A DNA stretch of 64,000 bases from CAIWAH01 sp964602595 (GCA_964602595.1 CAZRRO010000004.1:248001-312000), one strand, 5' to 3'; shown: positions 1 to 12,770, counted from the first letter of the stretch. Numbers and translations are program-made. Notes: a model not told the origin generated them from the letters alone.

Positions 1-233
1 CAAACGGAGGACGCCACCGCCTAGACGCGGAGAGGGGCGAAGAACTGACCTTTGGATCGGAAACTGCGCGTCTGCCGGTCGGAGACTGACCAAGCTCAGC
101 CGAGATAGGCGGCTTGTCCGGCAGGAAGAATGCAGAGTTTGGCGTTTCTTCGCGCCCCGAATGAACGGACAATTCGCAATCTCGTCACAACTGCCTGACA
201 ACCGGCACAGCCAGCCGCGTGACCCTTGAATCC

Positions 234-1268
234 ATGAGACGACTTCGACAAATCATCACCCTTGTTTGCACCGCCGTCACTTTCATCGCCAACGCTGCCG
301 AACAACCTACTGCCAGGGCCAAAGGTGCGGTCGATCAACCAACCGCCGCCGATCAGCAATTGCTCCAGGGAACTTGGGAGGGAGTCATGGTGGGCCAGGA
401 GAAGGACGGCAAAATCACCATCACGCTCACCGACAATTCACTGCATTTTCACCGGGACACGAACTTTTGGTTCGAGACGACAATCACACTGCCTGCAGGC
501 AATGGCCCAAGGCAGTTGCATGCCACCATCAAGAAATGTGCGCCGGGCCAGGAAAGCAGCATCGGCCAATTGGTCGTCGCCATCCTCAAGACTGAGGACG
601 GGACATTGACCTTGGCCACAGGTAACGGTGACGGAGAGGCTCCGAAGAGCTTTGAAGCCGCTCCGAATCGCTACGAATTCCGGAAGGTTCAGGCTGGAAT
701 TGCCCAATCCACCGGCACCTTTACCGACTCACGCGATGGGCAAACGTATAAAACGATCAGTTATACAAACGCGTTGACGGGCACCACAGTTACTTGGATG
801 GCCCAAAACCTAAATTACAAAGTGCCAGGGAGCTATGCTTACGATGACAAGGAGAGTAATCGAAAGGAGCTTGGCTTGCTTTACACTTGGGAGGCAGCGA
901 GTAACGCCTGTCCCAAGGGGTGGCATGTAGCAACGGACAGCGAATGGTCCATGCTGGTAACTCAATTCGGTGGAATGGACAAAGCCGGCGATGCCCTGAA
1001 AAGCGTCAGTGGCTGGATCGAAGGCGGCAACGGCTCGAACAGCAGCGGGTTTGACGGGCTTGCGGGAGGTATTCGCAGAAACAACGGTTATGACGTCCTG
1101 GGTGTGATGGGTTTCTGGTGGACATCCACACCCTCGGGTGCGGAGGCCAAAGCTTGGGGATGGAACTTCAGTTATGGTGGCCCCGGGGAAAAACCACTTA
1201 AAACAAAGGCGTTCCGTTTCGACAGCTCTGTTTCTCACGCAAAATCTGTTCGTTGCGTCCGGGATTGA
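234..1268 (+). CDS. Exported protein with FISUMP (Fibrobacter major paralogous) domain
   Basis: The ATG at 234 (MRRLRQ...) gives a clean signal peptide ending near residue 22 (IANAA). An in-frame GTG at 219 is possible but less likely. Residues about 40-155 start with LLQGTWEG and resemble the TIGR03067-type domain of Planctomycetes/Verrucomicrobia. Residues about 165-344 match the FISUMP domain: WMAQNLNY, LYTWEAA, CPKGWHVATDSEW, FWWTSTP and a terminal SVRCVRD. The protein is expected outside the cytoplasm; no enzymatic function is known for the domain. The gene is clearly less GC-rich than its neighbours, and its stop is 12 nt before an attC-like site (1280-1355), so it may be a captured integron cassette. 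The domain call is firm; the cassette origin is inference. Confidence 0.8.
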   Translation: MRRLRQIITLVCTAVTFIANAAEQPTARAKGAVDQPTAADQQLLQGTWEGVMVGQEKDGKITITLTDNSLHFHRDTNFWFETTITLPAGNGPRQLHATIKKCAPGQESSIGQLVVAILKTEDGTLTLATGNGDGEAPKSFEAAPNRYEFRKVQAGIAQSTGTFTDSRDGQTYKTISYTNALTGTTVTWMAQNLNYKVPGSYAYDDKESNRKELGLLYTWEAASNACPKGWHVATDSEWSMLVTQFGGMDKAGDALKSVSGWIEGGNGSNSSGFDGLAGGIRRNNGYDVLGVMGFWWTSTPSGAEAKAWGWNFSYGGPGEKPLKTKAFRFDSSVSHAKSVRCVRD

Positions 1269-1279
1269 TTGTTCGATTT

Positions 1280-1355
1280 ACCTAACCCGGCCATCGCAGC
1301 GCGGTTGCAATCGTGGCGTCCCGCGGGCCGGGTCGCTGAGGTTGAGGCGTTAAGC
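1280..1355 (+). repeat. attC-like integron recombination site
   Basis: A 76-nt segment starts with ACCTAAC (fits R'' core RYYYAAC, 1280-1286) and ends with GTTAAGC (fits R' core GTTRRRY, 1349-1355). Inside, CAGCG (1297-1301) can pair with CGCTG (1334-1338), and both are exactly 10 nt from their outer core. The right half, GCTGAGGTTGAGGCGTT, resembles the right half of many attC sites and of the second site at 36760-36850. It lies directly after the stop of the 234-1268 gene, where a cassette attC should be. No integrase is visible in the window. Confidence 0.6.
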
Positions 1356-1373
1356 CGCGCCTCCCGGAAAACG

Positions 1374-1404
1374 AAAACGCCGGCGGGACTCCCGCCGGCG
1401 TTTT
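1374..1404. terminator. Bidirectional intrinsic terminator between convergent genes
   Basis: A perfect 15-bp inverted repeat (1374-1388 with 1390-1404) starts with AAAA and ends with TTTT, so either strand yields a GC-rich hairpin followed by a U-run. It sits between the convergent FISUMP gene and apgM and can serve both. Confidence 0.85.
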
Positions 1405-1434
1405 GTTTTCCGCATTGGCCTCCGCGGCCTCCGC

Positions 1435-2664
1435 TCAGGCGCCGAACTTGTCGAACATCTTCGCGTTGGCCTGCATGTGGCGGATCAGATACTTCGCCTC
1501 CATGACGCCCAGCGAGCCGAGGTTCGCGCCGGTCTCGGTGAAGCGGTCCAGCTTGTCGTTGCCGCAGCTCGCGGAGTGCAGCAGCACGGGCTGCGGATGC
1601 CAAGAATGGCCCTTGAGCGCGCACGGCGTCGAGTGGTCGCCGGTAATGGCGAGCACGTCGGGCTTGCGGGCGAGCAGCACGGGCAGCGCGGCGTCCAACT
1701 CCTCGATGGCCTTCACCTTGGCGGCGAAGTTGCCGTCCTCGCCCGCCTTGTCGGTGTATTTGTAGTGGATGAAGAAGTAGTCGTAGTTTTCGTATTCGGC
1801 GACGTAGCGCTCGAACTGCTCGCGGATGGTCTGCGGCCCCTCGATCTTGGTCATGCCGACGAGCTGGCTCAGGCCCTTATACATTGGATACACGGCGAGG
1901 GCGGCGGCCTTGAGCTGGTAGCGTTGCTCGAACGTGGGGATGTCGGGCTGGTGGGCGATGCCGCGCATGAGGAAGCCGTTGGCGGGCTTTTCCTTGGCGA
2001 GCAGCGGCAGGGCGGCCTTGTAGAAGTCGGCGATGAGCTTCGCGACCTTCTTCTGGCCGGCGTTCTTGGCGTCCACCGGCTGCGCGGCGGCGATCGGCAG
2101 GCCCTCGCGGTTCGGGTCGGTATCGGTCAGCGGGCCTTCGAGGCCGGCGCCTCGGAACACGACGACGAAGCGGTGTTCCTTGCCCGGGTAGATGAACACC
2201 TGCGAAGTGCCCAGCTTCTTGATCTTGGCGGATAGGATGCCGCAGAGGCGTTCGCAGATCTCGGTGGCGATGCGGCCGGCGCGGCGGTCGGTGACGATGC
2301 CCTTGTCGTCGAGCGTGCAGAAGTTGGCGCGGGCGGCGACGTCGCCGTTCTTGAGCTCGATGCCAAGTCCGAGCGTCTCGATCACGCCGCGGCCGACTTC
2401 GAACTCCAGCGGGTCGTAGCCGAACAGGCCGAGGTGGCCGGGGCCGGAGCCGGGGGTGATGCCCGGGGCCACGGGCGTGAGGCGGCCCTGCGCGCACCCG
2501 GCACGCACCAAGGCGTCGAGGTTGGGCGTCTTGGCGGCTTCCAGCGGGGTGAGGTTGCCTTGCGCCGCGGTGGCGATGTCGCCGAGTCCGTCCAGCACCA
2601 CGAGGGCGAGCTTGGCGCCGGTCTTGATCGTCAGTTTCGAATACACTTCGTCCAATTTGCTCAT
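1435..2664 (-). CDS. apgM: 2,3-bisphosphoglycerate-independent phosphoglycerate mutase, archaeal type
   Basis: This 409-residue cytoplasmic enzyme interconverts 3- and 2-phosphoglycerate in glycolysis and gluconeogenesis. It belongs to the alkaline-phosphatase superfamily ApgM branch. Typical signatures are VVLDGLGD near residue 23 (metal-binding Asp), TPNLDAL, TPGSGPGHLGLFGYDP, an internal SGIEL-type region replaced here by LGLGIELKNGDVAARANF, KYTDKAGEDGNF, and the C-terminal metal site ITGDHSTPC...GHSWHPQP. Length is normal for ApgM (about 400 aa). The ATG start is preceded by divergent intergenic sequence holding a REP-like palindrome. It is transcribed toward the terminator at 1374-1404. 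No coupling to neighbours is evident. Confidence 0.95.
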   Translation of the reverse strand: MSKLDEVYSKLTIKTGAKLALVVLDGLGDIATAAQGNLTPLEAAKTPNLDALVRAGCAQGRLTPVAPGITPGSGPGHLGLFGYDPLEFEVGRGVIETLGLGIELKNGDVAARANFCTLDDKGIVTDRRAGRIATEICERLCGILSAKIKKLGTSQVFIYPGKEHRFVVVFRGAGLEGPLTDTDPNREGLPIAAAQPVDAKNAGQKKVAKLIADFYKAALPLLAKEKPANGFLMRGIAHQPDIPTFEQRYQLKAAALAVYPMYKGLSQLVGMTKIEGPQTIREQFERYVAEYENYDYFFIHYKYTDKAGEDGNFAAKVKAIEELDAALPVLLARKPDVLAITGDHSTPCALKGHSWHPQPVLLHSASCGNDKLDRFTETGANLGSLGVMEAKYLIRHMQANAKMFDKFGA

Positions 2665-2786
2665 AAAACGGCCGTCAGCCTAGAGGCCGGGGGGCTGGGG
2701 TCAATCGGCGGTTCGGTGACGGTTCCGGATCGCGCAACTGGCACCGGGCCCATCTGGACACTGCCCCCACTGTCAGCCGTCGGACT

Positions 2787-2815
2787 CCCTCTCCTCCCGC
2801 AGCGGGAGGAGAGGG
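2787..2815. repeat. REP-like palindrome (CCCTCTCC...GGAGAGGG family), copy 1
   Basis: Perfect 14-bp arms (2787-2800 and 2802-2815) flank one A, followed by GCCGGGGAGAGGAGG. Related copies occur at 7938-7985 and 8017-8072. It lies in the 2665-2907 gap between apgM and the response regulator, which shows no gene. Confidence 0.75.
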
Positions 2816-2907
2816 CCGGGGAGAGGAGGCAGTTCGGCGCGCGAAAGCCCCCTTGTCCGCGCTCGTGCCTAGCAGGGCGCGGGCGTCCGCGCTCCGCCCG
2901 CGGCCGG

Positions 2908-3573
2908 TCAGTTCCCCAGATACCGCACCACCGCCTCGGTGCGGGTCTGCACCTGGAGCTTGTCGTAGATGCTGCGCAGGTGCGTGCGCACCGTAGTCGC
3001 GCCGATGCCCAGGCGTTCGGCGATTTCCTTGTAGAGCAACCCCTTCGCCAGCGCGTCGAGGATCTCCCGTTCGCGCGGCGTCAGGCTGGGCAATGGGACC
3101 GCGGCCGGCGGCGCGGCGGCGGGACGGGCCGAACCCGCGTCCTGGAACGACGCCACCACCTTGCGTGCGATCAGGCTGCTCATGGGCGAGCCGCCGTTCG
3201 TCACGTCGCGGATGGCCTCCAGCAATTCGGCCGGCGGCGTGCGCTTGAGCAGGTAACCGCTCGCCCCGGCGCGCAGCGCGGCGAAGATCTTGTCCGCGTC
3301 CTCATACACCGTGAGCATGATCACGAGCAGGGCCGGATTCCGGCGCTTCAGCTCCGCGACGCACTCGATTCCCGAGCGGCCGGGCAGGTTGATGTCCATG
3401 AGCACCACGTCGGCGATGTCCGCCACGGCGCCCGCGAGCGCCTCCTCCGCGCTGCAGAAGGCGTTCACACAGCGGTAGCCCTCCGCCAGCTCGAACAGCG
3501 AGATCAGGCTGGCACGGATGCGGCCGTCGTCCTCGACGAGGGCGACGCGGATGGGGTCGGCGGAAACCGGCAT
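2908..3573 (-). CDS. NarL/FixJ-family response regulator
   Basis: This 221-residue regulator has an N-terminal receiver domain (residues about 8-125) with acidic pocket ED (14-15), phospho-acceptor Asp60 in VLMDINLPG, and a conserved Lys in GYLLKR. A proline/alanine-rich linker leads to a LuxR-type HTH (about 155-215: LTPREREILDALAKG...YKEIAERLGI...VRTHLRSIYDKL). The ATG at 3573 gives the start; the frame stays open to 3780 but that extension has no domain and runs into the divergent leader. It should bind DNA on phosphorylation by a HisKA_3 kinase. The kinase at 13037-16033 has that class of kinase core and is a plausible partner, though not adjacent. It is divergent from the RCC1 gene at 3703, which it might regulate. 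Confidence 0.92.
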   Translation of the reverse strand: MPVSADPIRVALVEDDGRIRASLISLFELAEGYRCVNAFCSAEEALAGAVADIADVVLMDINLPGRSGIECVAELKRRNPALLVIMLTVYEDADKIFAALRAGASGYLLKRTPPAELLEAIRDVTNGGSPMSSLIARKVVASFQDAGSARPAAAPPAAVPLPSLTPREREILDALAKGLLYKEIAERLGIGATTVRTHLRSIYDKLQVQTRTEAVVRYLGN

Positions 3574-3645
3574 GGTCACCCCGCGGTTATCGCAGTTCCG
3601 CCCGCCGGGCAACATCGTCCAAAAGGAGGAGGCGGAAACCCTCGC

Positions 3646-3702
3646 GCCTCGTCCGAAGGGAGGATGCCGGAGGCGAACCCGGCGTGCTGTGATGTCACCG
3701 TC

Positions 3703-3706
<4 letters not shown>
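3646..3706 (+). promoter_or_regulatory. Leader shared by the two RCC1-S74 genes (copy 1)
   Basis: The 61 nt up to and including the ATG at 3703 align with 7689-7750 before the second RCC1-S74 gene, with mostly single substitutions and about one indel. Conserved pieces include AAGGGA, GATGCC, GGCNAACC and TGCTNTGATNTCANCGTCATGA. Neither copy has an obvious Shine-Dalgarno sequence. It may be a duplicated promoter/5'UTR; function is inferred from position only. Confidence 0.45.
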
Positions 3707-7650
<3,944 letters not shown>

Positions 7651-7688
7651 AACCGCCTCCTCCTTTTGGACGAGGCGGGAACAGCTCG

Positions 7689-7750
7689 GCCTCCTCCCAA
7701 GGGACGATGCCCAAGGCCAACCAACCTGTGCTCTGATCTCAACGTCATGA
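7689..7750 (+). promoter_or_regulatory. Leader shared by the two RCC1-S74 genes (copy 2)
   Basis: This is the counterpart of 3646-3706, ending at the ATG of the second RCC1-S74 gene. Just upstream (7650-7671), CCGCCTCCTCCTTTTGGAC also occurs in the opposite orientation at 3617-3639 near the first gene. The copy suggests the leader was duplicated with the gene. No Shine-Dalgarno sequence is visible. Confidence 0.45.
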
Positions 7751-10700
7751 AGCTCCATGCAACCAATCCCACCGCCGCGTCCGGCCTCGAAGCAGGGCAG
7801 GCTGCCAGCCCGCCCGGCGCGCCGGCCGGCGCGAAATCCGCCGCAAAAGTGACTCCCACTGTGGGTCGGCTAGCAGCCTGCCCGACTTTGGCTGGAACAC
7901 CTCGGATCCTGTGGGCACTGCCTGGCACTGCTCCCGCCTCCCTCTCCTTCACTCGGAGTGGAGGAGAGGGCCGGGGAGAGGAGGCAGCCGTCCATTCTGG
8001 CGGCAACGCGGGTCAGTCACCCCTCTCCCCCACCCTCTCCCCGCGCTTCGCTGCGGGGCGAGGGAGTCTCACTACGGGGGCAGCGGCAGGATGCGCCCGG
8101 CTCCTCCGGACATGGGCCGCGCGACTGCTGGGCTTGGCCGCCGGCGCGGGTCTGGCGTGGGCGCAGGGCACGGCCTTTAGCTACCAGGGCCAGCTCACTG
8201 ACGGCGCGACCGCGGCCAACGGCACCTACGACTTGACCTTCTCCCTGTGGAACGCTGCCACCGCCGGTGACCAGCAGGGCGCCACGCTCACGCAGAGCGG
8301 GGTGGGCGTGACCAATGGCCTGTTCACCGCCACGCTGGATTTTGGCGCGCAGTTCAACGGTGCCGGCCGCTGGCTGGAAATCGCGGTGCGGACCAACGGC
8401 GCGGCGACGTTCACGACGCTGGTGGAACGGCAACCGGTGCTGCCCATGCCCTACGCGATCCATGCCGCCACCGCCGGCAGCGCCACCACGGCGACGACCG
8501 CCACCACTGCCACGACCGTGACCGGCCCCGTCCCGGCCGCCCAAGTGACCGGCTCCCTCACTGCCGCCCAAATCCCCAACCTCGACGCCAGCAAGATCAC
8601 CAGCGGCACGCTCGCCACGGCGCAAATCCCGAACCTTGATGCCGCGAAGATCACGAGCGGTGTGCTCACGCCGGACCGGATTCCGACGTTGGATGCCAGC
8701 AAGATTTCCGGCGGCACGTTTACCGGCAATGGGGCCGGACTGAGCGGAATTCCGCTCAGCGCGCTGGTGCAAAGCGATTACTCGGTGGCGGCTTGGGGCA
8801 ATAACAGCAACGGCCAAACGAACGTTCCGGACGGGCTCAGGGACGTCGTGGCGATCGCCGCAGGCAACTTGCATAGTCTGGCGCTGAAGGCCGACGGCAC
8901 CGTGGTCGCCTGGGGATCGAACACCTCGGTGCCAGCCGGGCTTAGTGGCGTCGTCGCCATCGCCGCGGGCGGCGAGCACAGCCTGGCGCTGAAGGCGGAC
9001 GGCACCGTGGTCGCTTGGGGCTTCGGCTTTTACGGCGAAGCGAATGTTCCGGCCGGGCTCAGTGGCGTCGTCGCCATCGCGGCAGGCAGCAATCACAGTC
9101 TGGCGCTGAAGGCGGACGGCACCGTGGTCGCCTGGGGCTTGAGTAGCTCGGTTCCGGCCGGGCTCAGTGGCGTCGTTGCCATCGCTGCGGGGGGCAGTCA
9201 ACGGCTGGCACTGAAGGCGGACGGCACCGTGGTTGCCTGGGGCTTGAGTAGCTCGGTTCCGGCCGGGCTCAGTGGGGTCGTCGCCATCGCCGCGGGCAAT
9301 TATCACAACCTTGCTCTTAAGGCCGACGGCACCGTGATCTCCTTGGGCATAACTGGTTTTGTGCCAGCCGGGCTCAGTGGCGTCGTCGCCATCGCCGCGG
9401 GCGGCGAGCACAGCCTGGCGCTGAAGGCGGACGGCACCGTGGTCGCCTGGGGGGCGAGTGGCTCGGTTCCGACCGGGCTCAGTGGCGTCGTCGCCATCGC
9501 CGCGGGCGGCTCGCATAGCCTGGCGCTAAAGGCCAACGGCGTCAGGCAAGCATCATTGGCGCGGTTGGATCTGGACAACGACTTCAGCGGCACCGTTTCC
9601 GCCCTCGGGTTTTACGGCAACGGCGCCGGCCTCGCGTCGCTGAATGCCTCGGCGCTGAGCTCCGGCACTGTGCCCGCGGCACGAATTCCAAGCTTGGACG
9701 CCGGCAAGGTGACGACCGGCACGTTCGCCGCCGCGCAAATCCCGAACCTCGACGCCGGCAAGATCACAACCGGAACTTTGGCGGCGGCGCAGATTCCAAG
9801 CTTGGACGCTTCCAAAATCACCACCGGCACCTTTACGGGGAATGGCTCCGGGTTGACATCGCTCAATGCCTCGGCGCTTAGCGCTGGCACCATTGTCGAC
9901 CTGCGTCTGAGCGCAAACATCCCGCGGCTGGACGGCAGTCCGACCATGGCCTCGCCGCTGCGACTGAACGGCCAGAAATTGGTTTTGGCTAGTGGCGACG
10001 ACGAATTCCTTCGCCATCGCAGTTCGGCAGCCTACGGGGTTCCGGGTCCGGTGCTATCGGGAACGTTTGGCGGAGTGCTGGCCACCGGGGACGGCATCTC
10101 CGGACAGGAGCGGGCGGTGCTGCTTTGGCGCGAGAACGGAACGGTGAATGTTCCCGGGGACCTAACGGCGGGAACGGTGAGCGGAAGCGGCTCCGGGCTG
10201 ACTTCGCTGAACGCCTCCGCACTGACCACGGGCAATGTGGCGGACGCCCGGCTGAGCGCGAACGTGGCGCTGCTGAACGGGAGCCCGGAGTTCACGAGCA
10301 ACGTGAGGTTGGATGACCACGACCTGTATTTGCGCGGCGGCACGGACAGCAACCACGGGCTGGGCTGGTTTGGCGGCAGCGGCCGCACCTTTGCCGGGGC
10401 GACGGTGGACGGTCCGGTGGTCTATGGCTTTCTCGGCGGCGCCTTGGGTTCGACTTCCTCTTCGCAAAAGCTGGCGCTGCGATGGAACGGCAACCAGCAG
10501 GTGGCCATCGGTGGTGGGACACCCGACAGTGCGCTCACCGTGTCGGCGACTGGGGCCGGCATCTCAGCCGAAACGGTGGCGCGATTCCGCAATACGACCG
10601 CTGGCCAGCACACGGCGATTGCGGTGGACGCCGCAGCCGGTCAGGACGCGGTTATTTATCTGGGCAACAACGGCACGCGGGCGTGGGACATCCGTCACGA

Positions 10701-11151
10701 TCAGGGTTCCGGGGAACTCCAGTTCCGGACGCAGACCGACAACTCCACCCGCATGCGGCTGACCCGCACCGGTAATCTCACCATCGTCGGCTCTCTGTCC
10801 CAAGCCAGCGACCGGAACGTGAAGGCGGGTTTTGCGCCGGTGGACGTGGACGCGGTGCTGGCGAAGGTGGCGGCGTTGCCGCTGACGACGTGGCACTACA
10901 CGAATGACGCGGCGGCGACACCGCATCTGGGGCCGATGGCGCAGGATTTCCACGCGGCCTTCGGGCTGGGCGGGGACGACAAGACCATCGCCACCGTGGA
11001 CGCCGACGGCGTTGCCCTCGCCGCGATCCAGGGCCTGCACCGCAAGACCGAGGTCCTCGCCGCCGAGAACGCGGAACTGCGCGGTGAACTCACCGAACTC
11101 CGCACGCTCGTCCTCCAGCTTCAGCAACAGCTCAACGCGAACCGTCCATGA
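7747..11151 (+). CDS. Second exported RCC1-propeller protein with C-terminal S74-type chaperone domain
   Basis: The ATG at 7747 (equivalent to 3703) gives 1134 aa. The signal peptide lies only at about residues 118-140 (RLLRTWAARLLG...AWA|QG), because two REP-like palindromes (7938-7985, 8017-8072) are translated between start and signal. After it come the same FSYQGQLTDG domain, LDASKITSGT stalk repeats, one seven-unit RCC1 block (about 348-598), more stalk, and an S74-like domain (about 1018-1105: SDRNVKAGF, WHYTND, LGPMAQDF) with a terminal coiled coil. It is closely similar to the 3703-7650 product, especially at both ends, so this is a tandem duplication. Its stop overlaps the next ATG by 4 nt (ATGA), implying translational coupling. 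The real initiation site is uncertain, as no in-frame ATG lies near the signal. Confidence 0.83.
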   Translation: MKLHATNPTAASGLEAGQAASPPGAPAGAKSAAKVTPTVGRLAACPTLAGTPRILWALPGTAPASLSFTRSGGEGRGEEAAVHSGGNAGQSPLSPTLSPRFAAGRGSLTTGAAAGCARLLRTWAARLLGLAAGAGLAWAQGTAFSYQGQLTDGATAANGTYDLTFSLWNAATAGDQQGATLTQSGVGVTNGLFTATLDFGAQFNGAGRWLEIAVRTNGAATFTTLVERQPVLPMPYAIHAATAGSATTATTATTATTVTGPVPAAQVTGSLTAAQIPNLDASKITSGTLATAQIPNLDAAKITSGVLTPDRIPTLDASKISGGTFTGNGAGLSGIPLSALVQSDYSVAAWGNNSNGQTNVPDGLRDVVAIAAGNLHSLALKADGTVVAWGSNTSVPAGLSGVVAIAAGGEHSLALKADGTVVAWGFGFYGEANVPAGLSGVVAIAAGSNHSLALKADGTVVAWGLSSSVPAGLSGVVAIAAGGSQRLALKADGTVVAWGLSSSVPAGLSGVVAIAAGNYHNLALKADGTVISLGITGFVPAGLSGVVAIAAGGEHSLALKADGTVVAWGASGSVPTGLSGVVAIAAGGSHSLALKANGVRQASLARLDLDNDFSGTVSALGFYGNGAGLASLNASALSSGTVPAARIPSLDAGKVTTGTFAAAQIPNLDAGKITTGTLAAAQIPSLDASKITTGTFTGNGSGLTSLNASALSAGTIVDLRLSANIPRLDGSPTMASPLRLNGQKLVLASGDDEFLRHRSSAAYGVPGPVLSGTFGGVLATGDGISGQERAVLLWRENGTVNVPGDLTAGTVSGSGSGLTSLNASALTTGNVADARLSANVALLNGSPEFTSNVRLDDHDLYLRGGTDSNHGLGWFGGSGRTFAGATVDGPVVYGFLGGALGSTSSSQKLALRWNGNQQVAIGGGTPDSALTVSATGAGISAETVARFRNTTAGQHTAIAVDAAAGQDAVIYLGNNGTRAWDIRHDQGSGELQFRTQTDNSTRMRLTRTGNLTIVGSLSQASDRNVKAGFAPVDVDAVLAKVAALPLTTWHYTNDAAATPHLGPMAQDFHAAFGLGGDDKTIATVDADGVALAAIQGLHRKTEVLAAENAELRGELTELRTLVLQLQQQLNANRP
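7938..8072. repeat. REP-like palindromes, copies 2 and 3, inside coding sequence
   Basis: Copy 2 (about 7938-7985) has arms CTCTCCTTCACTC/GAGTGGAGGAGAG with one mismatch, then GGCCGGGGAGAGGAGG as in copy 1 at 2787. Copy 3 (about 8017-8072) has CCCTCTCCCCGCG paired with GCGGGGCGAGGG. Both lie in the open frame between the ATG and the signal peptide of the second RCC1-S74 gene and are translated as segments such as SPLSPTLSPRFAAGRG. Confidence 0.75.
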
Positions 11152-12044
11152 ATGTGCTTCACGCGATTCCTGCCATGAAACCAGCTCCATTTGTTGGCTC
11201 CGTGCCCACCGGCGGCACCCGTTCGGTTGCCAATCCGCAATCCGCAATCCGCATTCCGCATTCCTACGGAGCCTCCTCACGTCGGCTGCTACGGGCGGGG
11301 TTGGCGCTGCTGTTGGGGTTGGGCTCGGCGATGGCGGCGGACTACGCCATGGCGCGGCACACGTTTGCCGGCGGGGCGGTGAGCAGCGGCGGGAACTTCG
11401 CGGTGCGCGGTAGCCTCGGCCAGGCGGTGGCGGGACCGGTGAGCGGCACGGGCGCGACGGTGCAGGGCGGCTTCTGGAACCTGCTCACGCTGCCCAGCCT
11501 GCTGGCGCCGGCGGAGGATGCGGTCGAGTTCCTGGCGAACCGGTCCGTGAAGGTGCCGCTGGCCACGCTGGTGGCGAACGACCGTTCGCTGCTCGGTTAC
11601 GGCCTCACGGTGGTGGCGGTGGACCCGGTGACGGCCAACGGCGGCACGGTGACGATCGCCGGCCGCTGGCTGGTTTATACGCAGCCCGCGGGACCGGCGG
11701 CGAACGACAGTTTCCACTACACGTTGGGCGACGGCCAACCGGGCGCCCAGCATACGGTGACCGGCACGGTCCGGCTGAACCTGCAGCCGCCGAACCCGAA
11801 TGATGGTCCGGCACCCAACGCGGCGCACATCGCGTGGGCCGGCGACGACGTGACGATCACGTTCATCGGCGTGCCCTTCCGCGAATACCGGGTGCAATAC
11901 ACGGAGGACACCGTGCCGCCGTTGAACTGGAACGACTTCAATCCGGCCGGTGTCCACGCGGCGGCGGCGAACGGCGTGTTCGTCCACACGGATGCAAACC
12001 CCGGCAGCGCGCTGCGCCTTTACCGGGCCATTGCCAACCCCTGA
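11148..12044 (+). CDS. Exported protein with Ig/cadherin-like region and shared C-terminal module
   Basis: This 298-residue product starts at the ATG overlapping the previous stop (ATGA); an internal ATG at 11175 is an alternative. Residues 1-40 include read-through of a heptamer repeat (NPQSAIRIPHS). A signal peptide follows at about 44-65 (RRLLRAGLALLLGLGSAMAA). Then come a YAMARHTFAGGAVSSGG segment and a cadherin/Ig-like β region (about 120-215). The last 60 residues (YRVQYTEDT...WNDF...LRLYRAI) match a C-terminal module shared with four other exported proteins here. No enzyme motif is seen. It sits in the RCC1-S74 transcription unit and is followed 10 nt later by a PEP-CTERM gene, suggesting a joint surface role. 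Confidence 0.75.
   Translation: MNVLHAIPAMKPAPFVGSVPTGGTRSVANPQSAIRIPHSYGASSRRLLRAGLALLLGLGSAMAADYAMARHTFAGGAVSSGGNFAVRGSLGQAVAGPVSGTGATVQGGFWNLLTLPSLLAPAEDAVEFLANRSVKVPLATLVANDRSLLGYGLTVVAVDPVTANGGTVTIAGRWLVYTQPAGPAANDSFHYTLGDGQPGAQHTVTGTVRLNLQPPNPNDGPAPNAAHIAWAGDDVTITFIGVPFREYRVQYTEDTVPPLNWNDFNPAGVHAAAANGVFVHTDANPGSALRLYRAIANP
11231..11264 (+). repeat. Heptanucleotide tandem repeat (CAATCCG)x3 (CATTCCG)x2
   Basis: Five near-identical 7-nt units lie between the start codon and signal peptide of the 11148-12044 gene. The motif is related to the CCGAATT array at 3793-3820, and its position relative to the signal peptide is the same. Confidence 0.88.
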
Positions 12045-12054
12045 GGAATTCAAA

Positions 12055-12759
12055 ATGAAGAATGGAACCATGAAGAAGCGATTGCTGCTCGGGGCGCTGT
12101 TTGCCGCCGCGCTGCCGGCCTCCGCCATCATCGTCACCGAACCCATGCAGACTTGGTCGGTTGGCTACACGGTGAGCGACGACGGGAACACCGCCGGGCC
12201 GTTTGGAATCGACGTCACGGGTTCCGCCATCGGGGCGATCACACGCGTCGAGGTGGGGCTGTCGTTCACCGGGGTGGGCGTGGACGGCGGCTTCGCCGGC
12301 GACTTGGTCGTGACCTTGGCGCGGGTGCTCGACGTGGGCGGTTCCCCGGTCATCACGACGTCGCATCTGCTCAACCGGATCGGCGTGGGCACGGTGGGTG
12401 GGGGAACGGTTGGCTTCGCCTACGACTCGGTGAATGTGACGTTGAGTGACGATGCGGCCGGCGGGGACATCCACACCGCGTCGATGGTGGGCGCGGCGTT
12501 GACGGGGGCCTTCGAACCCGACGGCCGGGCGCTGGCCACAGGGAGCGCCCGTGATTTCCGCCTGAACGTCTTCAACGGCCAGCCGGCCGACGGCTCATGG
12601 CAGCTCTACGTCACGGACATGAGCTCGGGGAACCAGATGCGGCTCGACAGTTGGTCACTCATGCTGACCGGTGACACGCAGGTGCCCGAGGCGTCCACCT
12701 GGGCGGCCGGCGCGGCGCTGCTGGGCCTGGTCGCGTTGCGGCGGTGGCGGAGCCGGTAA
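12055..12759 (+). CDS. PEP-CTERM protein with proprotein-convertase P-like domain
   Basis: This 234-residue protein has an ATG at 12055 with GAGGA upstream; an internal ATG at 12070 is an alternative. The signal peptide is MKKRLLLGALFAAALPASA. The mature part resembles the P/Homo B domain found next to subtilases (VEVGLSFTG...GDLVVTL and a C-terminal DGSWQLYVTDMSSGNQ...LDSWSLML). It ends in a canonical PEP-CTERM tail: VPEAST, a hydrophobic segment (WAAGAALLGLVAL) and a basic end (RRWRSR), the substrate signal for exosortase. No exosortase gene lies in the window. It is the last gene of the RCC1-S74 unit. Confidence 0.88.
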   Translation: MKNGTMKKRLLLGALFAAALPASAIIVTEPMQTWSVGYTVSDDGNTAGPFGIDVTGSAIGAITRVEVGLSFTGVGVDGGFAGDLVVTLARVLDVGGSPVITTSHLLNRIGVGTVGGGTVGFAYDSVNVTLSDDAAGGDIHTASMVGAALTGAFEPDGRALATGSARDFRLNVFNGQPADGSWQLYVTDMSSGNQMRLDSWSLMLTGDTQVPEASTWAAGAALLGLVALRRWRSR

Positions 12760-12770
12760 GCGGGGGAATA

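Noticed and set aside
1..218. A second attC bounding the first cassette upstream
   Set aside because: A GCTCAGC-like fragment near 95 is present but no GTTRRRY core or second arm; no site can be supported. The stretch shows no gene.
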